A stretch of DNA of 8,819 nucleotides from an uncultured Gemmatimonadota bacterium (lineage in GTDB: Bacteria > Gemmatimonadota > Gemmatimonadetes > Longimicrobiales > Gaopeijiaceae): assembly GCA_937136445.1 (NCBI GenBank), contig CAKZOQ010000523.1:1-8819 (forward strand), given 5' to 3'. The translations under genes and the position numbers were made by a program. The notes under the pieces are model-generated. The model was not told the origin of the DNA, did no database searches, and worked only from the letters and a program-made list of their open reading frames with translations. Position 1 is the first letter of the stretch, and every line of letters starts with the position of its first letter. Shown here in pieces: positions 1 to 7,429 of this stretch.

Positions 1-36
1 GGCGACGATGAGGTGGTCCACCGTGGCCGGCGTCAT
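1..36 (-). CDS. 5' end of a coding region, possibly glyoxalase-like (partial)
   Basis: Only the first 12 codons are inside the window: they read MTPATVDHLIVA and the frame is open to the left edge. The ATG at 36-34 overlaps the TGA of the upstream antiporter (ATGA), and a purine-rich stretch GGGGGAGG lies just before it, so the start is well supported by context. The segment VDHLIVA resembles the first beta strand of glyoxalase-like (vicinal oxygen chelate) proteins, which commonly begin with a hydrophobic-DHL-hydrophobic pattern. Twelve residues are too few to assign a family, so the product is inferred weakly. The coupling suggests the protein is made together with the two antiporters. Confidence 0.5.
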   Translation of the reverse strand, partial: MTPATVDHLIVA

Positions 37-1619
37 GCCTCCCCCTGCCCCTGAGCCACCCGCTGGCGCCGTTCCCGGGCAAGGGCCTCCCGGGCGCCGT
101 CCCACCAGTCGACCAGAGCCTCCGCCGCAGCCTCGGAGTAGAGGATGGGCTCCCCGCCCCGCGCCTGCACCCAGTCGGCGTCGTCGGACTCGAAGACCCG
201 GACGACGACGGATCCGGTGGCCAAAGCCAGCGCCGCCGCGTTGTCCCGGGGCCGTCGGATGGTGGAGACGACGACCCTCGCCTCGTCCACCCCGGCGGCC
301 CGGAGCACCTCGGGGTCCCAGGCCTCTCCGAGGATGGCCTCGACGCCGGCCTCCCGGACCTGTCGGACCACCGCAGGGTCGTCGTCCAGCACCACAACTC
401 GGCACCCCGAAAGGATGAGGTCCTCCAGGAGGGGCATGCCGGTGGAGCCCGCCCCCAGGAGGAGGACGTGGTCGGTGGGGGGCGTACCGGTGTCGGCGGG
501 CGGTCCGGTGAAGAGGGTCATGAAGGCCTCGGTGGCGTCTTCGGTGGAGAGGAAGGGGGTGAGGAGCATGGTGACGGTGGTGACCATGGCGATGACCACG
601 AACAGGCTCTCGCTGATGTCGCCCTGGAGCATCCCGGCCAAGCCCACCACCAGGGAGATCTCGCTGGTCTGGGAGAGGAGGAGGCCGGCCTCCAGCGCCG
701 AGCGCGAAGTGAGGCCGGCGCGCTCCGCCATCCATCGTACCAGGGGCGGTGTGAGGCCCACCACCACCGCGACGAAGACCCCTGCCATGACCAGCTCGTC
801 CACGGTGGGGACCCGGACCAGCGCCCCCAGGGAGGTGAAGAAGATGGCCGTGAAGAAGTCCCCCAGGGGAGCGAGTTCCGCCCGCAGCACCCCGTGGACG
901 GGGAAGCGGGAGAAGGCCACCCCGGCCAGGAAAGCCCCAACCACCACAGGGAGGTCCAGGAGCCGACAGGCGCCCAGGAGCACGAAGAGGACCGTCAGGG
1001 AACCGAGAAGGAGGAGTTCCGACTCGTCCACCCAGCGCAGGAAGACCGGGGCGAGCCACCGCCGGAGGGCCCAGGCCACCGCAGTGAGACCCGCAACCTG
1101 GAGGGTCTTGAGCGCCACCGCGGCAGTCCCCTGACTGAACTCGGTCACCAGGGGGATGGTCAGCAGCACGAGGACGTCCTGGAGGAGGAGGACGCCCAGG
1201 ACCAGACGTCCGACGGATTCGAAGACCTGCTGTCGCTGCCGGAGAAGCCGCACGCCCACAAGGGTGGAGCTCGCCGGGAGCGCCAGCGCCACGTATCCGG
1301 CCTCCACGGCACTCAGGCCCATGAGGGTGGCGAGACCCCAGCCCAGGACGGCCAGGACCACGAACTGGACGAGGCCCACCCGGAGCACGGCGCGTCCGTG
1401 ATGTCGGAGCCGCCGGGAGTCCAGCTCCATCCCCGCCAGGAAGAGGAGGAAGGAAACGCCCAGGACCAGGCCCGCGTCCCGGATCTCCGCAGGCGGGGGG
1501 GCCACCAGCGCCAGGACGGCCCCGGCGAGGATGAGAAGGGGGATGGCCGGCAGACCGAAGCGCCGGGACGCCAGATAGGCCACGGCCGCTGCGCCAAGAA
1601 GCTCTGCGACGCCGTGCAT
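33..1619 (-). CDS. CPA2/Kef-type cation:proton antiporter with TrkA-N domain (second of a pair)
   Basis: The 528-residue product is predicted to be an inner-membrane monovalent cation:proton antiporter. Residues about 1-358 are a run of hydrophobic helices of the sodium/hydrogen exchanger fold. Q147-D148 in LLLQDVL matches the Gln-Asp pair of Kef-like members, where the Asp is the ion/proton carboxylate. FFTSLGA (260-266) and SQTSEISLV (316-324) correspond to later conserved Kef helices. After a Pro/Thr-rich linker (about 370-383), residues 384-480 form a TrkA-N Rossmann domain with the glycine motif GAGSTG (389-394) and acidic LDDDP (411-415), expected to bind NAD(H) or another adenine nucleotide as a gate. 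The tail (505-528) is Arg/Gln-rich. The start ATG at 1619 shares one base with the upstream stop (TGATG), and GGGGTGAT at 1633-1626 is a good Shine-Dalgarno at 6-base spacing. The fold is clear; whether the ion is K+ or Na+ is not. Confidence 0.92.
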   Translation of the reverse strand: MHGVAELLGAAAVAYLASRRFGLPAIPLLILAGAVLALVAPPPAEIRDAGLVLGVSFLLFLAGMELDSRRLRHHGRAVLRVGLVQFVVLAVLGWGLATLMGLSAVEAGYVALALPASSTLVGVRLLRQRQQVFESVGRLVLGVLLLQDVLVLLTIPLVTEFSQGTAAVALKTLQVAGLTAVAWALRRWLAPVFLRWVDESELLLLGSLTVLFVLLGACRLLDLPVVVGAFLAGVAFSRFPVHGVLRAELAPLGDFFTAIFFTSLGALVRVPTVDELVMAGVFVAVVVGLTPPLVRWMAERAGLTSRSALEAGLLLSQTSEISLVVGLAGMLQGDISESLFVVIAMVTTVTMLLTPFLSTEDATEAFMTLFTGPPADTGTPPTDHVLLLGAGSTGMPLLEDLILSGCRVVVLDDDPAVVRQVREAGVEAILGEAWDPEVLRAAGVDEARVVVSTIRRPRDNAAALALATGSVVVRVFESDDADWVQARGGEPILYSEAAAEALVDWWDGAREALARERRQRVAQGQGEA

Positions 1620-3277
1620 CAGCCCATCACCCCGCTCCGCCGGACGGCTGCTTCCATGGGACCGATGCCATCGAGCTTGGAGATCATCAGGTGGTCGGCC
1701 CCAAGGTCCAGAAGCTCCTCGACGTGGGCGGGTTCGAAGGCGTGCACGCTCACCGGGACCCCCAGGCTCCGGCAGCGATACGTCAAGAGCGCGTTGGCGT
1801 CCTCGATCCGCAGGGCCGAGACCAGCAAGGCAGCCCGAGCCAGCCCCGATTCCTCCAGCACCGCCGGGTGGGTCAGGTCTCCCTGGAGGGTTCGGACCCC
1901 GGGTGGGAGTCCCGTCAACTTCCCGGCATCGGTATCCACGGCCACGACCACGTCCCCGTGCTCGTGGAGGCGCCGCACCACCTCCCTGCCCAGGGTGTTC
2001 ATCCCCACGACCAGGACGTGGTCATGGAGAGGCGCCTCGTCTCCGTCGGTGGGGTCGTCCGGTCCCGGGAGGAGCTGGAGGAGACCGGTGGCGGTGAGGC
2101 GAGCCGCCAGGGGCCGAGCGACGGGGACCAGGGCCGCGGACACCCCGATGGTCAGGAACCCCACCAATCCCACGAAGCCGAAGAAGTCCGGGTCCACCAG
2201 CCCCACCGAGGCGGCCAGCCCTGCAAGGATGAAGGCGAATTCGCTCATCTGGCCCAGGGTGATGCCGGCGAGCCAGGCGGTGCCGGGAGCCTGGCCCAGG
2301 AGTCGGAGTAGGAGGGCCACCACCACCGGCTTCCCCACCAGGATGAGCCCGGAGAAGGCCAGGGCCGCCGGCCAGCGCGCCGCCATGGACTCCAACTCCA
2401 TTCCAGCGCCCAGCGCCACGAAGAACACCGCCAGGAAGAAGTCCACCAGGGGGTGCGTGCGCCGCTCCAGCTCCTCGCAGTGGGGGAGCTGCGCCAGAAT
2501 GACGCCGGCGATGAAGGCGCCCAGCTCCACCGATACCTGCAGCGCCTCGGCGCCCAGGATGAAGGCCATGACCCAGGCCAGCGCCACCACGAAGAGGCCC
2601 TCCGGCAGCGTGATCATCCACCCCATGAAGTCGCGGAGCAGGAAGCGCCCTGCGGCCCACCCGACCCCGGCGAGGATGGCGATGCCCGCCAACGCCTGGA
2701 GGAGCCCCCGCCCGGCCACGGCGGCATCCAGGCCGCCTCCTGCCCCGTCCACCACCCCCTCCGGTCCGGCCAGCGAGCCCAATACGGTCAGGACCACGGC
2801 GATGACCACGTCCTGCACCAGTAGGATCCCCACCGCCAACCGCCCGTGGAGGGCCGCCAGGTCTCCGGTGCGATCCAGGAGCTTCACCACCACGACGGTG
2901 CTGGAGAAGGCCACGACCAGGCCCGCGAGGACCGCCGGGGCCACCGCGAAGCCGAGCGCCAGAGCCAGGCCCAGGCCCAGGCCGAACGTCAGCCCGACCT
3001 GAAGCAGTCCTCCGACGACCGCCGTACGGCCGATGGAGCGGATCTTGGCGACGCTGAGCTCCAATCCCACCACGAAGAGGAGGAGGGCGATCCCCAGCTC
3101 GGCGAAGAGATCCAGCGATTCCGAATGACCCAGGACGCCGGCCACCGGCCCGAGGAGGAGCCCGGCGAGGATGAAGCCCAGGATCGGCGGGATGTGGGCG
3201 ATCCGACCCACCAGGAGCATGCCGGTGGCGCCAGCCACCACCCACCCCAGGTCCTGGAGAAGCTGCAGGTCGCTCAT
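1619..3277 (-). CDS. CPA2/Kef-type cation:proton antiporter with TrkA-N domain (first of a pair)
   Basis: The 552-residue product is a second member of the same family and is more typical of KefB/KefC than its neighbour. About twelve hydrophobic helices cover residues 8-392. Recognisable points are IPPILGFILAGLLLGP (29-44), AFSSTVVVVKLL (123-134), the ion-site pair Q155-D156 in GILLVQDVV, FFVALGAGME (285-294) and LGQMSEFAFIL (341-351). A TrkA-N domain follows at about 418-535: VVGMNTLG (423-430) is the nucleotide loop, VAVDTD (445-450) the ribose-binding acid, and GDLTHP (466-471) a typical following motif. By family, it would exchange K+ (or Na+) for protons under nucleotide or redox control. 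The ATG at 3277 lies 30 bases after the M14 stop with no Shine-Dalgarno (CCCCTAC precedes it), although the protein alignment favours this start. This gene could be cotranscribed with the M14 gene. Confidence 0.94.
   Translation of the reverse strand: MSDLQLLQDLGWVVAGATGMLLVGRIAHIPPILGFILAGLLLGPVAGVLGHSESLDLFAELGIALLLFVVGLELSVAKIRSIGRTAVVGGLLQVGLTFGLGLGLALALGFAVAPAVLAGLVVAFSSTVVVVKLLDRTGDLAALHGRLAVGILLVQDVVIAVVLTVLGSLAGPEGVVDGAGGGLDAAVAGRGLLQALAGIAILAGVGWAAGRFLLRDFMGWMITLPEGLFVVALAWVMAFILGAEALQVSVELGAFIAGVILAQLPHCEELERRTHPLVDFFLAVFFVALGAGMELESMAARWPAALAFSGLILVGKPVVVALLLRLLGQAPGTAWLAGITLGQMSEFAFILAGLAASVGLVDPDFFGFVGLVGFLTIGVSAALVPVARPLAARLTATGLLQLLPGPDDPTDGDEAPLHDHVLVVGMNTLGREVVRRLHEHGDVVVAVDTDAGKLTGLPPGVRTLQGDLTHPAVLEESGLARAALLVSALRIEDANALLTYRCRSLGVPVSVHAFEPAHVEELLDLGADHLMISKLDGIGPMEAAVRRSGVMG
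1626..1633 (-). promoter_or_regulatory. Ribosome binding site inside the upstream gene's last codons
   Basis: GGGGTGAT on the minus strand sits 6 bases before the ATG at 1619 and lies within the 3' end of the preceding antiporter gene. Together with the TGATG junction it supports termination-reinitiation and near-equal production of both antiporters. Confidence 0.5.
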
Positions 3278-3307
3278 GTAGGGGTCGGCTGGGGGCGCAT
3301 CACCCCG

Positions 3308-5050
3308 TCAGGGGACGGCGATCCACGCGCTTCGGTGGACGCCCCCGGGCCCCGAATGAGCCACGACGCGAACCCGACCGGTACCCTCCACCGTCCACGA
3401 GGCCGTGCGGGTGGCGGGCCCCACACGCTGGAGGAAGGGTCCCGTGCCACGGAGGTGGCCCAGCCGTAGGCGTGCCGGTCCCTGGACGCGGACGTCCCCC
3501 TCGGTCTCCAACGTGGCGTAGGGCGGCTCCACCACCTGCTCCACCAGCCCCTCGTCGGTCTCCCGGCCCACCGCCCCGCGCCCTGTCAGACTGGTGGGGA
3601 GGAAGCCCTCGTTGCCCACCGTCGCCGAAATGCGGACCCCGTCCTCCACCGCATCCACCGTGGGCTCCGAGAGCGTGAGAAGGGGCGAGGACTCCGCCAG
3701 GTAGAGGTGCCAGGAGAGCTGGGGAGTCGTCTCGGCCTCCAGGTGCTCCGGCGGGGGGTTCTGTCCCCAGAACTTGGTGTGCCATCCCCCGACCTCCACG
3801 GCACCGAGCTGGGGGTGGTCGTAGGTGGTCCACGTCGAGAAGTAGCGCCCGTCGAGCTCCTCTTCGTTGTGGCGCATCTGCTCCGGGAGGCTCACCTCAC
3901 CGTCGCCGTCGTAGTCCTCCACCCAGTTCTCCGGGCCCGGCGAGTACTCCGGCACCCACCCCACGGAGCCCCGGTCCCAGTAGTTCCAGGAGATCAGCGT
4001 CCCGTACCGATGGCGGGTGGGATGGGTGGCGCTGGGGACGACGGGCCGACCGGTGGTCCGGGTGTACTCCTCGCCCAGGTGGAGGATGAGCTCCAGGTCG
4101 TCCTGCGGGAAGCGGGAGGGGGCGGAGGCCGAGGGGAGCCGGTACACGAATCCTCCGGAGGTGTGGCCGTGCGCCACGCCGGTGACGTTGGGATGGTCGA
4201 TGAGAAAGCGGACCGTGGCCCGGGTCTCGGGCTCGGACAGCGGGAAGGGGCCGGCCCCGGGCTGGAGATGGATCCGCTCCCAGTTCCGCGGGAAGTTGCG
4301 GTTCATGTCGTTCCCCCCGAAGCCGTCCTCGTCGATGCGCCCGTCCCCGTCGTCGTCCAGGCCCTCGCGGAGGACGCGGTAGCGCCGGGCGGAGGCCGGC
4401 GGAGCGACATCGTCCTCGATCTCCACCAGCAGGCGCGGGTCGTCCGGGTGGGCATACCAGCCGCCCTCGGGATCCGGTACCCGCATGGAGGTGATCCAGC
4501 CGTCGCCGTCCAGGTCCTGGGGCGGGTCCTCATCGAAGAGGCCGTCGGCGTCCTCGTCCACCGGACGCCGGGAGCTGCGGAGGTACTGGTCCTGGATGAG
4601 CACCAGGTCCGAGCCGTCGGGGTTGAACTTGGGCCGGATGTAGAAGGCTCGGGTGTCCAGGAGCTCGGTGATCCGGGGATCGGTGCCGTACTCCTGGAGG
4701 AGCTCGCCCAGCAGATGGAGCGCCACCGAGGAGCCGGTGAGCTCGGCGGCGTGGATCCCACCGTCCACGTAGAGGGCCGGCTTCTCCGAGGCGGGGCCGG
4801 TGGCCTCGTTGGTGACCTCCATGAGCATCAGGGGATGTCCGTGAAGGCTCTCACCGATGGCGTACAGCTCCGTCAGCGCGGGGAAGCGGTCGTGGAGTTC
4901 CGCCATGATGCGGTCGTTCTCGTCCGCCGTGTAGAAGCGGTTCAGGTCGAAGGTGCCGTCCGGAGCGACCAGGTCGGCGGCCTGCGCGTTCAGGCTGCCG
5001 GCCACGAGGACGAGGGCGGTGAGGGCTACGGAGGCGGCGCGGAAGAGCAT
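3308..5050 (-). CDS. Secreted M14-family zinc carboxypeptidase with acidic calcium-type loops
   Basis: The 580-residue product begins with a signal peptide (hydrophobic 5-20, likely cleavage after AQA at 22-24), so it should act outside the cytoplasm, removing C-terminal residues from peptides. M14 landmarks appear in order: HAAE (100-103, zinc His and Glu), NPDG (143-146), DMNRNFPRNW (248-257, substrate carboxylate Asn/Arg), HTSGG (296-300, third zinc ligand H296), and VPEYSPG (366-372), where E368 fits the catalytic Glu. Between NPDG and NRNF lie acidic loops DEDADGLFDEDP (165-176), DLDGDG (179-184) and DDDGDGRIDEDG (232-243). A further one, YDGDGE (380-385), follows E368. These resemble calcium-binding loops. 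Residues about 455-580 look like a beta-sandwich appendage. Translation could be read back to 5287, but that extension overlaps the previous gene and would bury the signal peptide, so I place the start at 5050. No Shine-Dalgarno is visible there. Confidence 0.93.
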   Translation of the reverse strand: MLFRAASVALTALVLVAGSLNAQAADLVAPDGTFDLNRFYTADENDRIMAELHDRFPALTELYAIGESLHGHPLMLMEVTNEATGPASEKPALYVDGGIHAAELTGSSVALHLLGELLQEYGTDPRITELLDTRAFYIRPKFNPDGSDLVLIQDQYLRSSRRPVDEDADGLFDEDPPQDLDGDGWITSMRVPDPEGGWYAHPDDPRLLVEIEDDVAPPASARRYRVLREGLDDDGDGRIDEDGFGGNDMNRNFPRNWERIHLQPGAGPFPLSEPETRATVRFLIDHPNVTGVAHGHTSGGFVYRLPSASAPSRFPQDDLELILHLGEEYTRTTGRPVVPSATHPTRHRYGTLISWNYWDRGSVGWVPEYSPGPENWVEDYDGDGEVSLPEQMRHNEEELDGRYFSTWTTYDHPQLGAVEVGGWHTKFWGQNPPPEHLEAETTPQLSWHLYLAESSPLLTLSEPTVDAVEDGVRISATVGNEGFLPTSLTGRGAVGRETDEGLVEQVVEPPYATLETEGDVRVQGPARLRLGHLRGTGPFLQRVGPATRTASWTVEGTGRVRVVAHSGPGGVHRSAWIAVP

Positions 5051-5097
5051 GCGTGGAAGGGGGTCCGAAGAAGTGCTGGGGCGAGGTGGACGGAGGG

Positions 5098-5114
5098 CGG
5101 AGCCGGTGGCTCCG
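5098..5114 (-). other. Stem-loop in the leader of the M14 gene
   Basis: CGGAGCC-ACC-GGCTCCG forms a perfect 7-base-pair stem with a 3-base loop, 47 bases before the M14 start and 87 bases after the P-loop gene stop. No T-run follows, so it is a poor intrinsic terminator. It could be an attenuator, an mRNA-stability element or a chance palindrome in GC-rich DNA. Confidence 0.3.
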
Positions 5115-5201
5115 ACCCGGAAGGATATGCCGGTACGGGGCCGCGGAGGCAATGCCCCGGGGAGGTGGCGAGGAGGGGCCTCGGAGGGGCGCCGGCCAGG
5201 C

Positions 5202-6215
5202 TCAGGGACGCCCGGCGGCGGCCTCCAGCCGCTCGCGCAGCTCGCCGTGGGCGCCGACGTCCAGCAGGTCCAGCGCTGGGAGGCCACTGAGCTCCCGCAC
5301 CAGGGCCACGGCTGCTTCGGTGTTGGCGCTGGGCCCGGTCACGAGGTCCACCGTCTTGCCCCAGGCATGGAGGATCCCCACCACCGCGTACGGGTCCGAG
5401 GCCGCCAGGATGGTGTACACCACACGATCGCCGAGCATCTCCACCAGCGTCCCCCCGTTGTACGGCTCCAGCGGGGAGGCACCGGCCTCCACCACCGCCA
5501 CCGTGGCGTCGGTGGCTCCCATGCGGGCCAGGAGTCCCTTCATGGCGGGACGGTACTCTTCGGCCGGGACCACCGTGGTGGGCATCCCGGCGTCCACGAA
5601 GTCGAAGGTGGCATCGGCCCCGGCATCGTGGAAACTCAGCGTATCCCGCCAGCGTCCCGCGCCGGTCAGCTTCGCCGCCACCACCGTATGTCCCAGAGCG
5701 CCGAGCTGTCGGACCGCCACCCGGCCGGAGTAGGTCTTCCCTGCCGACATGGAGGTCCCCACCAGAAGCACCACCGGGATCTCCAGCGTGCTCGCGGGCG
5801 GCTCCGGCACGTAGTCCCGCATCCGAGCCCAGCCGTCGTCACGACGTACGTGACCCAGGTACTCCAACGGGAGGAGGGACGGGGTGAAGGGGGCCTGGGA
5901 GGTGAGGGCACCCATGGTCCCGCCCCCGGTCAGACAGACCATGCGCCGGTCCGCCCCGATCTCCTCGAAGGTCCCCGTGGCCTCAAGCGTGGCGGCCCGG
6001 CGTCCGAAGGCGCCCACGACGAGGTCGCCGGCCATGGGCGCGCACCTCCGTCCGTCGGCGAGCTCCAGGGGAACCGCCGAGTAGTTCCGGGGCAGCACCC
6101 GGCCCACGACGTAGTCACCGGCGGCCCACTGCTCTCGGCCCAGCGGGCCCCAGCGGAGGGGCTGCTGCTGCAGGTCGGCAATGCGGGTCATGGAGCTGAA
6201 GAGCACGTTGTTCAC
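5202..6215 (-). CDS. P-loop protein, dethiobiotin-synthetase-like / distantly DUF1611-like
   Basis: The 337-residue product is probably cytosolic. An N-terminal part (about 28-122) is rich in beta-type stretches (GDYVVGRVLP at 33-42, GDLVVGAFGRR at 63-73, LTGGGTMGAL at 95-104), and I do not recognise it. The C-terminal part (145-330) is a P-loop domain. GTSMSAGKT (153-161) has the longer G-x5-GKT spacing of dethiobiotin synthetase and related enzymes, AAKLTGAG (180-187) sits where they carry a substrate lysine, and VVEAGAS (241-247) resembles their VEGAGG loop. The layout recalls DUF1611 proteins, but the usual VEGQGS-type motif is altered. It likely binds ATP or a CoA-type nucleotide; the reaction is unknown. 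The GTG start at 6215 overlaps the M20 stop (GTGA) and has GGAGGGG 5 bases upstream, better than the internal ATG at 6191. Translational coupling to the M20 gene suggests a shared pathway. Confidence 0.8.
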   Translation of the reverse strand: MNNVLFSSMTRIADLQQQPLRWGPLGREQWAAGDYVVGRVLPRNYSAVPLELADGRRCAPMAGDLVVGAFGRRAATLEATGTFEEIGADRRMVCLTGGGTMGALTSQAPFTPSLLPLEYLGHVRRDDGWARMRDYVPEPPASTLEIPVVLLVGTSMSAGKTYSGRVAVRQLGALGHTVVAAKLTGAGRWRDTLSFHDAGADATFDFVDAGMPTTVVPAEEYRPAMKGLLARMGATDATVAVVEAGASPLEPYNGGTLVEMLGDRVVYTILAASDPYAVVGILHAWGKTVDLVTGPSANTEAAVALVRELSGLPALDLLDVGAHGELRERLEAAAGRP

Positions 6216-7429
6216 GATGTCCCCTCCGTCACCTCGGGTGCCTGGAGCAGCCGAGCCAGGAGGGCGCAGCGTTCCAGGGAGGGCTCGATGAGGATGTGCT
6301 CGTGGAGCGCGTGGGCGCCGTCCCCGACACATCCCAGCCCGTCCAGCGTCGCGGTGAAGCGACTCGTGGTGTTGCCGTCCGACGCCCCACCGGCCATGCC
6401 GTGGTCGAGCTCCAGCCCCAGCGCCGCCCCTTCCGCCTGCGCCAACTCCCAGAGGCGGAGGTTGCGCGGGGTCCGCTCGAGAGGGTCGCTGCGGATGCCC
6501 CCCTCGATGGTGAGCTCCACCCGGGGATCGGCGGGGCGAATGCTTCGGACCCGGCGCTCCAGCTCGGCCCCCGTCTCCTTGTCCGGCACCCTGACGTCGA
6601 CGCTGGCCGTGGCCTCGGCGGCCACCACGTTGGGCCGCGTCCCTCCCGTGATCCGCCCCACGTTCACCGTGGTCCCGTGCGCTGGGTCGTTGAGTTCGTT
6701 GAAGCGTTGGATGACCTGGGAGAGCTCGACGATGGCGCTGGCCCCCGCCTCGGGATCCAGCCCTGCGTGGGCCGCGCGTCCCCGGACCGTGACCTCGAAG
6801 CGCCCCACCCCTTTTCGGGCGGTCTTGAGGAGCCCGCGTGGTCCGAGGGACGGCTCCAGGACCCAGGCCCGGGACGCCTGGCGGGCGAGTCGGCGAACGT
6901 GCCGACGCGAATCCGGGCTTCCCACCTCCTCGTCGGAGTTGATGAAGACCACCGGGGCCACCTCCGGATCCCGCCCCAGGTCCCGGAGCGTCCGCAGGGC
7001 GAAGACCATCTGGGTCAATCCCCCCTTCATGTCGAGCGTACCCGGCCCGTGGAGTCGACCCTCCACCTCCTCCACGGGCATCTCGGCCAGGGTCTCCTGC
7101 GGCCAGACGGTGTCACTGTGACCCACGAGGAGCTGGGTGGGCGCGCCCCGAGCCCGGCCGTGAGGGCTCGCGAGCAGGTGGTCGCCGCTACGACGCCCGG
7201 CAACGACGCGGACCTCGTAGCCCAGCTCTTCGAAGGTGGGCTCCAGGTAGGCGTGGATCTTCCGCTGGGTCTCGGGCCGGTCGGTGGGTGATTCGATGCG
7301 GCACAGGCCCGCAAGGAATTCGATGAACTCGTCCCGCAGCCCCAGGACGTGCTCCAGCGTCTGCCCCGCCTCCTCCGGCCTGGGAAGGTCCCGGGTGGAC
7401 GTCCCGGTTCCGCTCGCGCCGTCCCTCAT
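6212..7429 (-). CDS. M20-family metallohydrolase, glutamate carboxypeptidase (CPG2)-like
   Basis: The 405-residue product has no signal peptide and should be a cytosolic di-zinc peptidase or deacylase. M20 landmarks are complete: GHSDTV (103-108; H104 metal, D106 activating), GPGTLDMKGG (128-137; bridging D133), INSDEEVGS (163-171; catalytic E167, metal E168), a Glu in VLEPS (E192) and GDGAH (369-373; metal H373, followed by E377). The inserted dimerisation domain spans about 206-315, with AAHAG (219-223) supplying the His that reaches the partner subunit. GVGRFEVTVRGRAAHAG and the GGASDGN segment (347-353) are closest in style to carboxypeptidase G2, which frees C-terminal glutamate from folates and N-acyl peptides; substrate here is inferred. 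The ATG at 7429 overlaps the upstream stop (ATGA), with GAGGG about 9 bases before it. The frame stays open to 8011, but that extension overlaps the FMN gene and lacks M20 similarity. Confidence 0.93.
   Translation of the reverse strand: MRDGASGTGTSTRDLPRPEEAGQTLEHVLGLRDEFIEFLAGLCRIESPTDRPETQRKIHAYLEPTFEELGYEVRVVAGRRSGDHLLASPHGRARGAPTQLLVGHSDTVWPQETLAEMPVEEVEGRLHGPGTLDMKGGLTQMVFALRTLRDLGRDPEVAPVVFINSDEEVGSPDSRRHVRRLARQASRAWVLEPSLGPRGLLKTARKGVGRFEVTVRGRAAHAGLDPEAGASAIVELSQVIQRFNELNDPAHGTTVNVGRITGGTRPNVVAAEATASVDVRVPDKETGAELERRVRSIRPADPRVELTIEGGIRSDPLERTPRNLRLWELAQAEGAALGLELDHGMAGGASDGNTTSRFTATLDGLGCVGDGAHALHEHILIEPSLERCALLARLLQAPEVTEGTS
6221..6227 (-). promoter_or_regulatory. Strong ribosome binding site deciding the GTG start at 6215
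   Basis: GGAGGGG on the minus strand lies 5 bases before the GTG at 6215. It favours this start over the ATG at 6191, which has no comparable purine tract, and over in-frame upstream positions inside the M20 gene. Confidence 0.6.

Noticed and set aside
468..3002. 844-codon open frame on the plus strand
   Set aside because: It lies opposite both antiporters, whose family motifs are unmistakable. The product is low-complexity (Glu/Gly/Gln/His, then Arg/Ser/Pro), as expected of antisense frames in GC-rich genes.
2022..3245. 407-codon minus-strand frame inside the first antiporter
   Set aside because: Same-strand shifted frame made of Gly/Arg/Pro runs; the overlapping frame carries all the antiporter motifs.
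5124..5152. Promoter-like TTGCCT - 17 bases - CATATC before the M14 gene
   Set aside because: Only 4 of 6 and 3 of 6 matches to sigma-70 boxes; position is suitable but the evidence is too weak to list as a feature.
5051..5287. N-terminal extension of the M14 protein
   Set aside because: It would overlap the P-loop gene and place about 79 Arg/Pro-rich residues before a good signal peptide.
3707..5290. 527-codon open frame on the plus strand
   Set aside because: Antisense to the M14 peptidase; Val/Gly/Glu/Arg-rich, with no domain logic or ribosome binding site.
6216..6332. N-terminal extension of the P-loop protein
   Set aside because: Arg/Pro/Gly-rich shifted frame of the M20 gene; the GTG at 6215 has a strong Shine-Dalgarno.
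4953..7121. 722-codon open frame on the plus strand
   Set aside because: Antisense to three well-supported genes and crosses their boundaries; composition is biased to Arg, Ser, Gly and Pro.
6296..7291. 331-codon open frame on the plus strand
   Set aside because: Entirely antisense to the M20 gene, with no recognisable motif.
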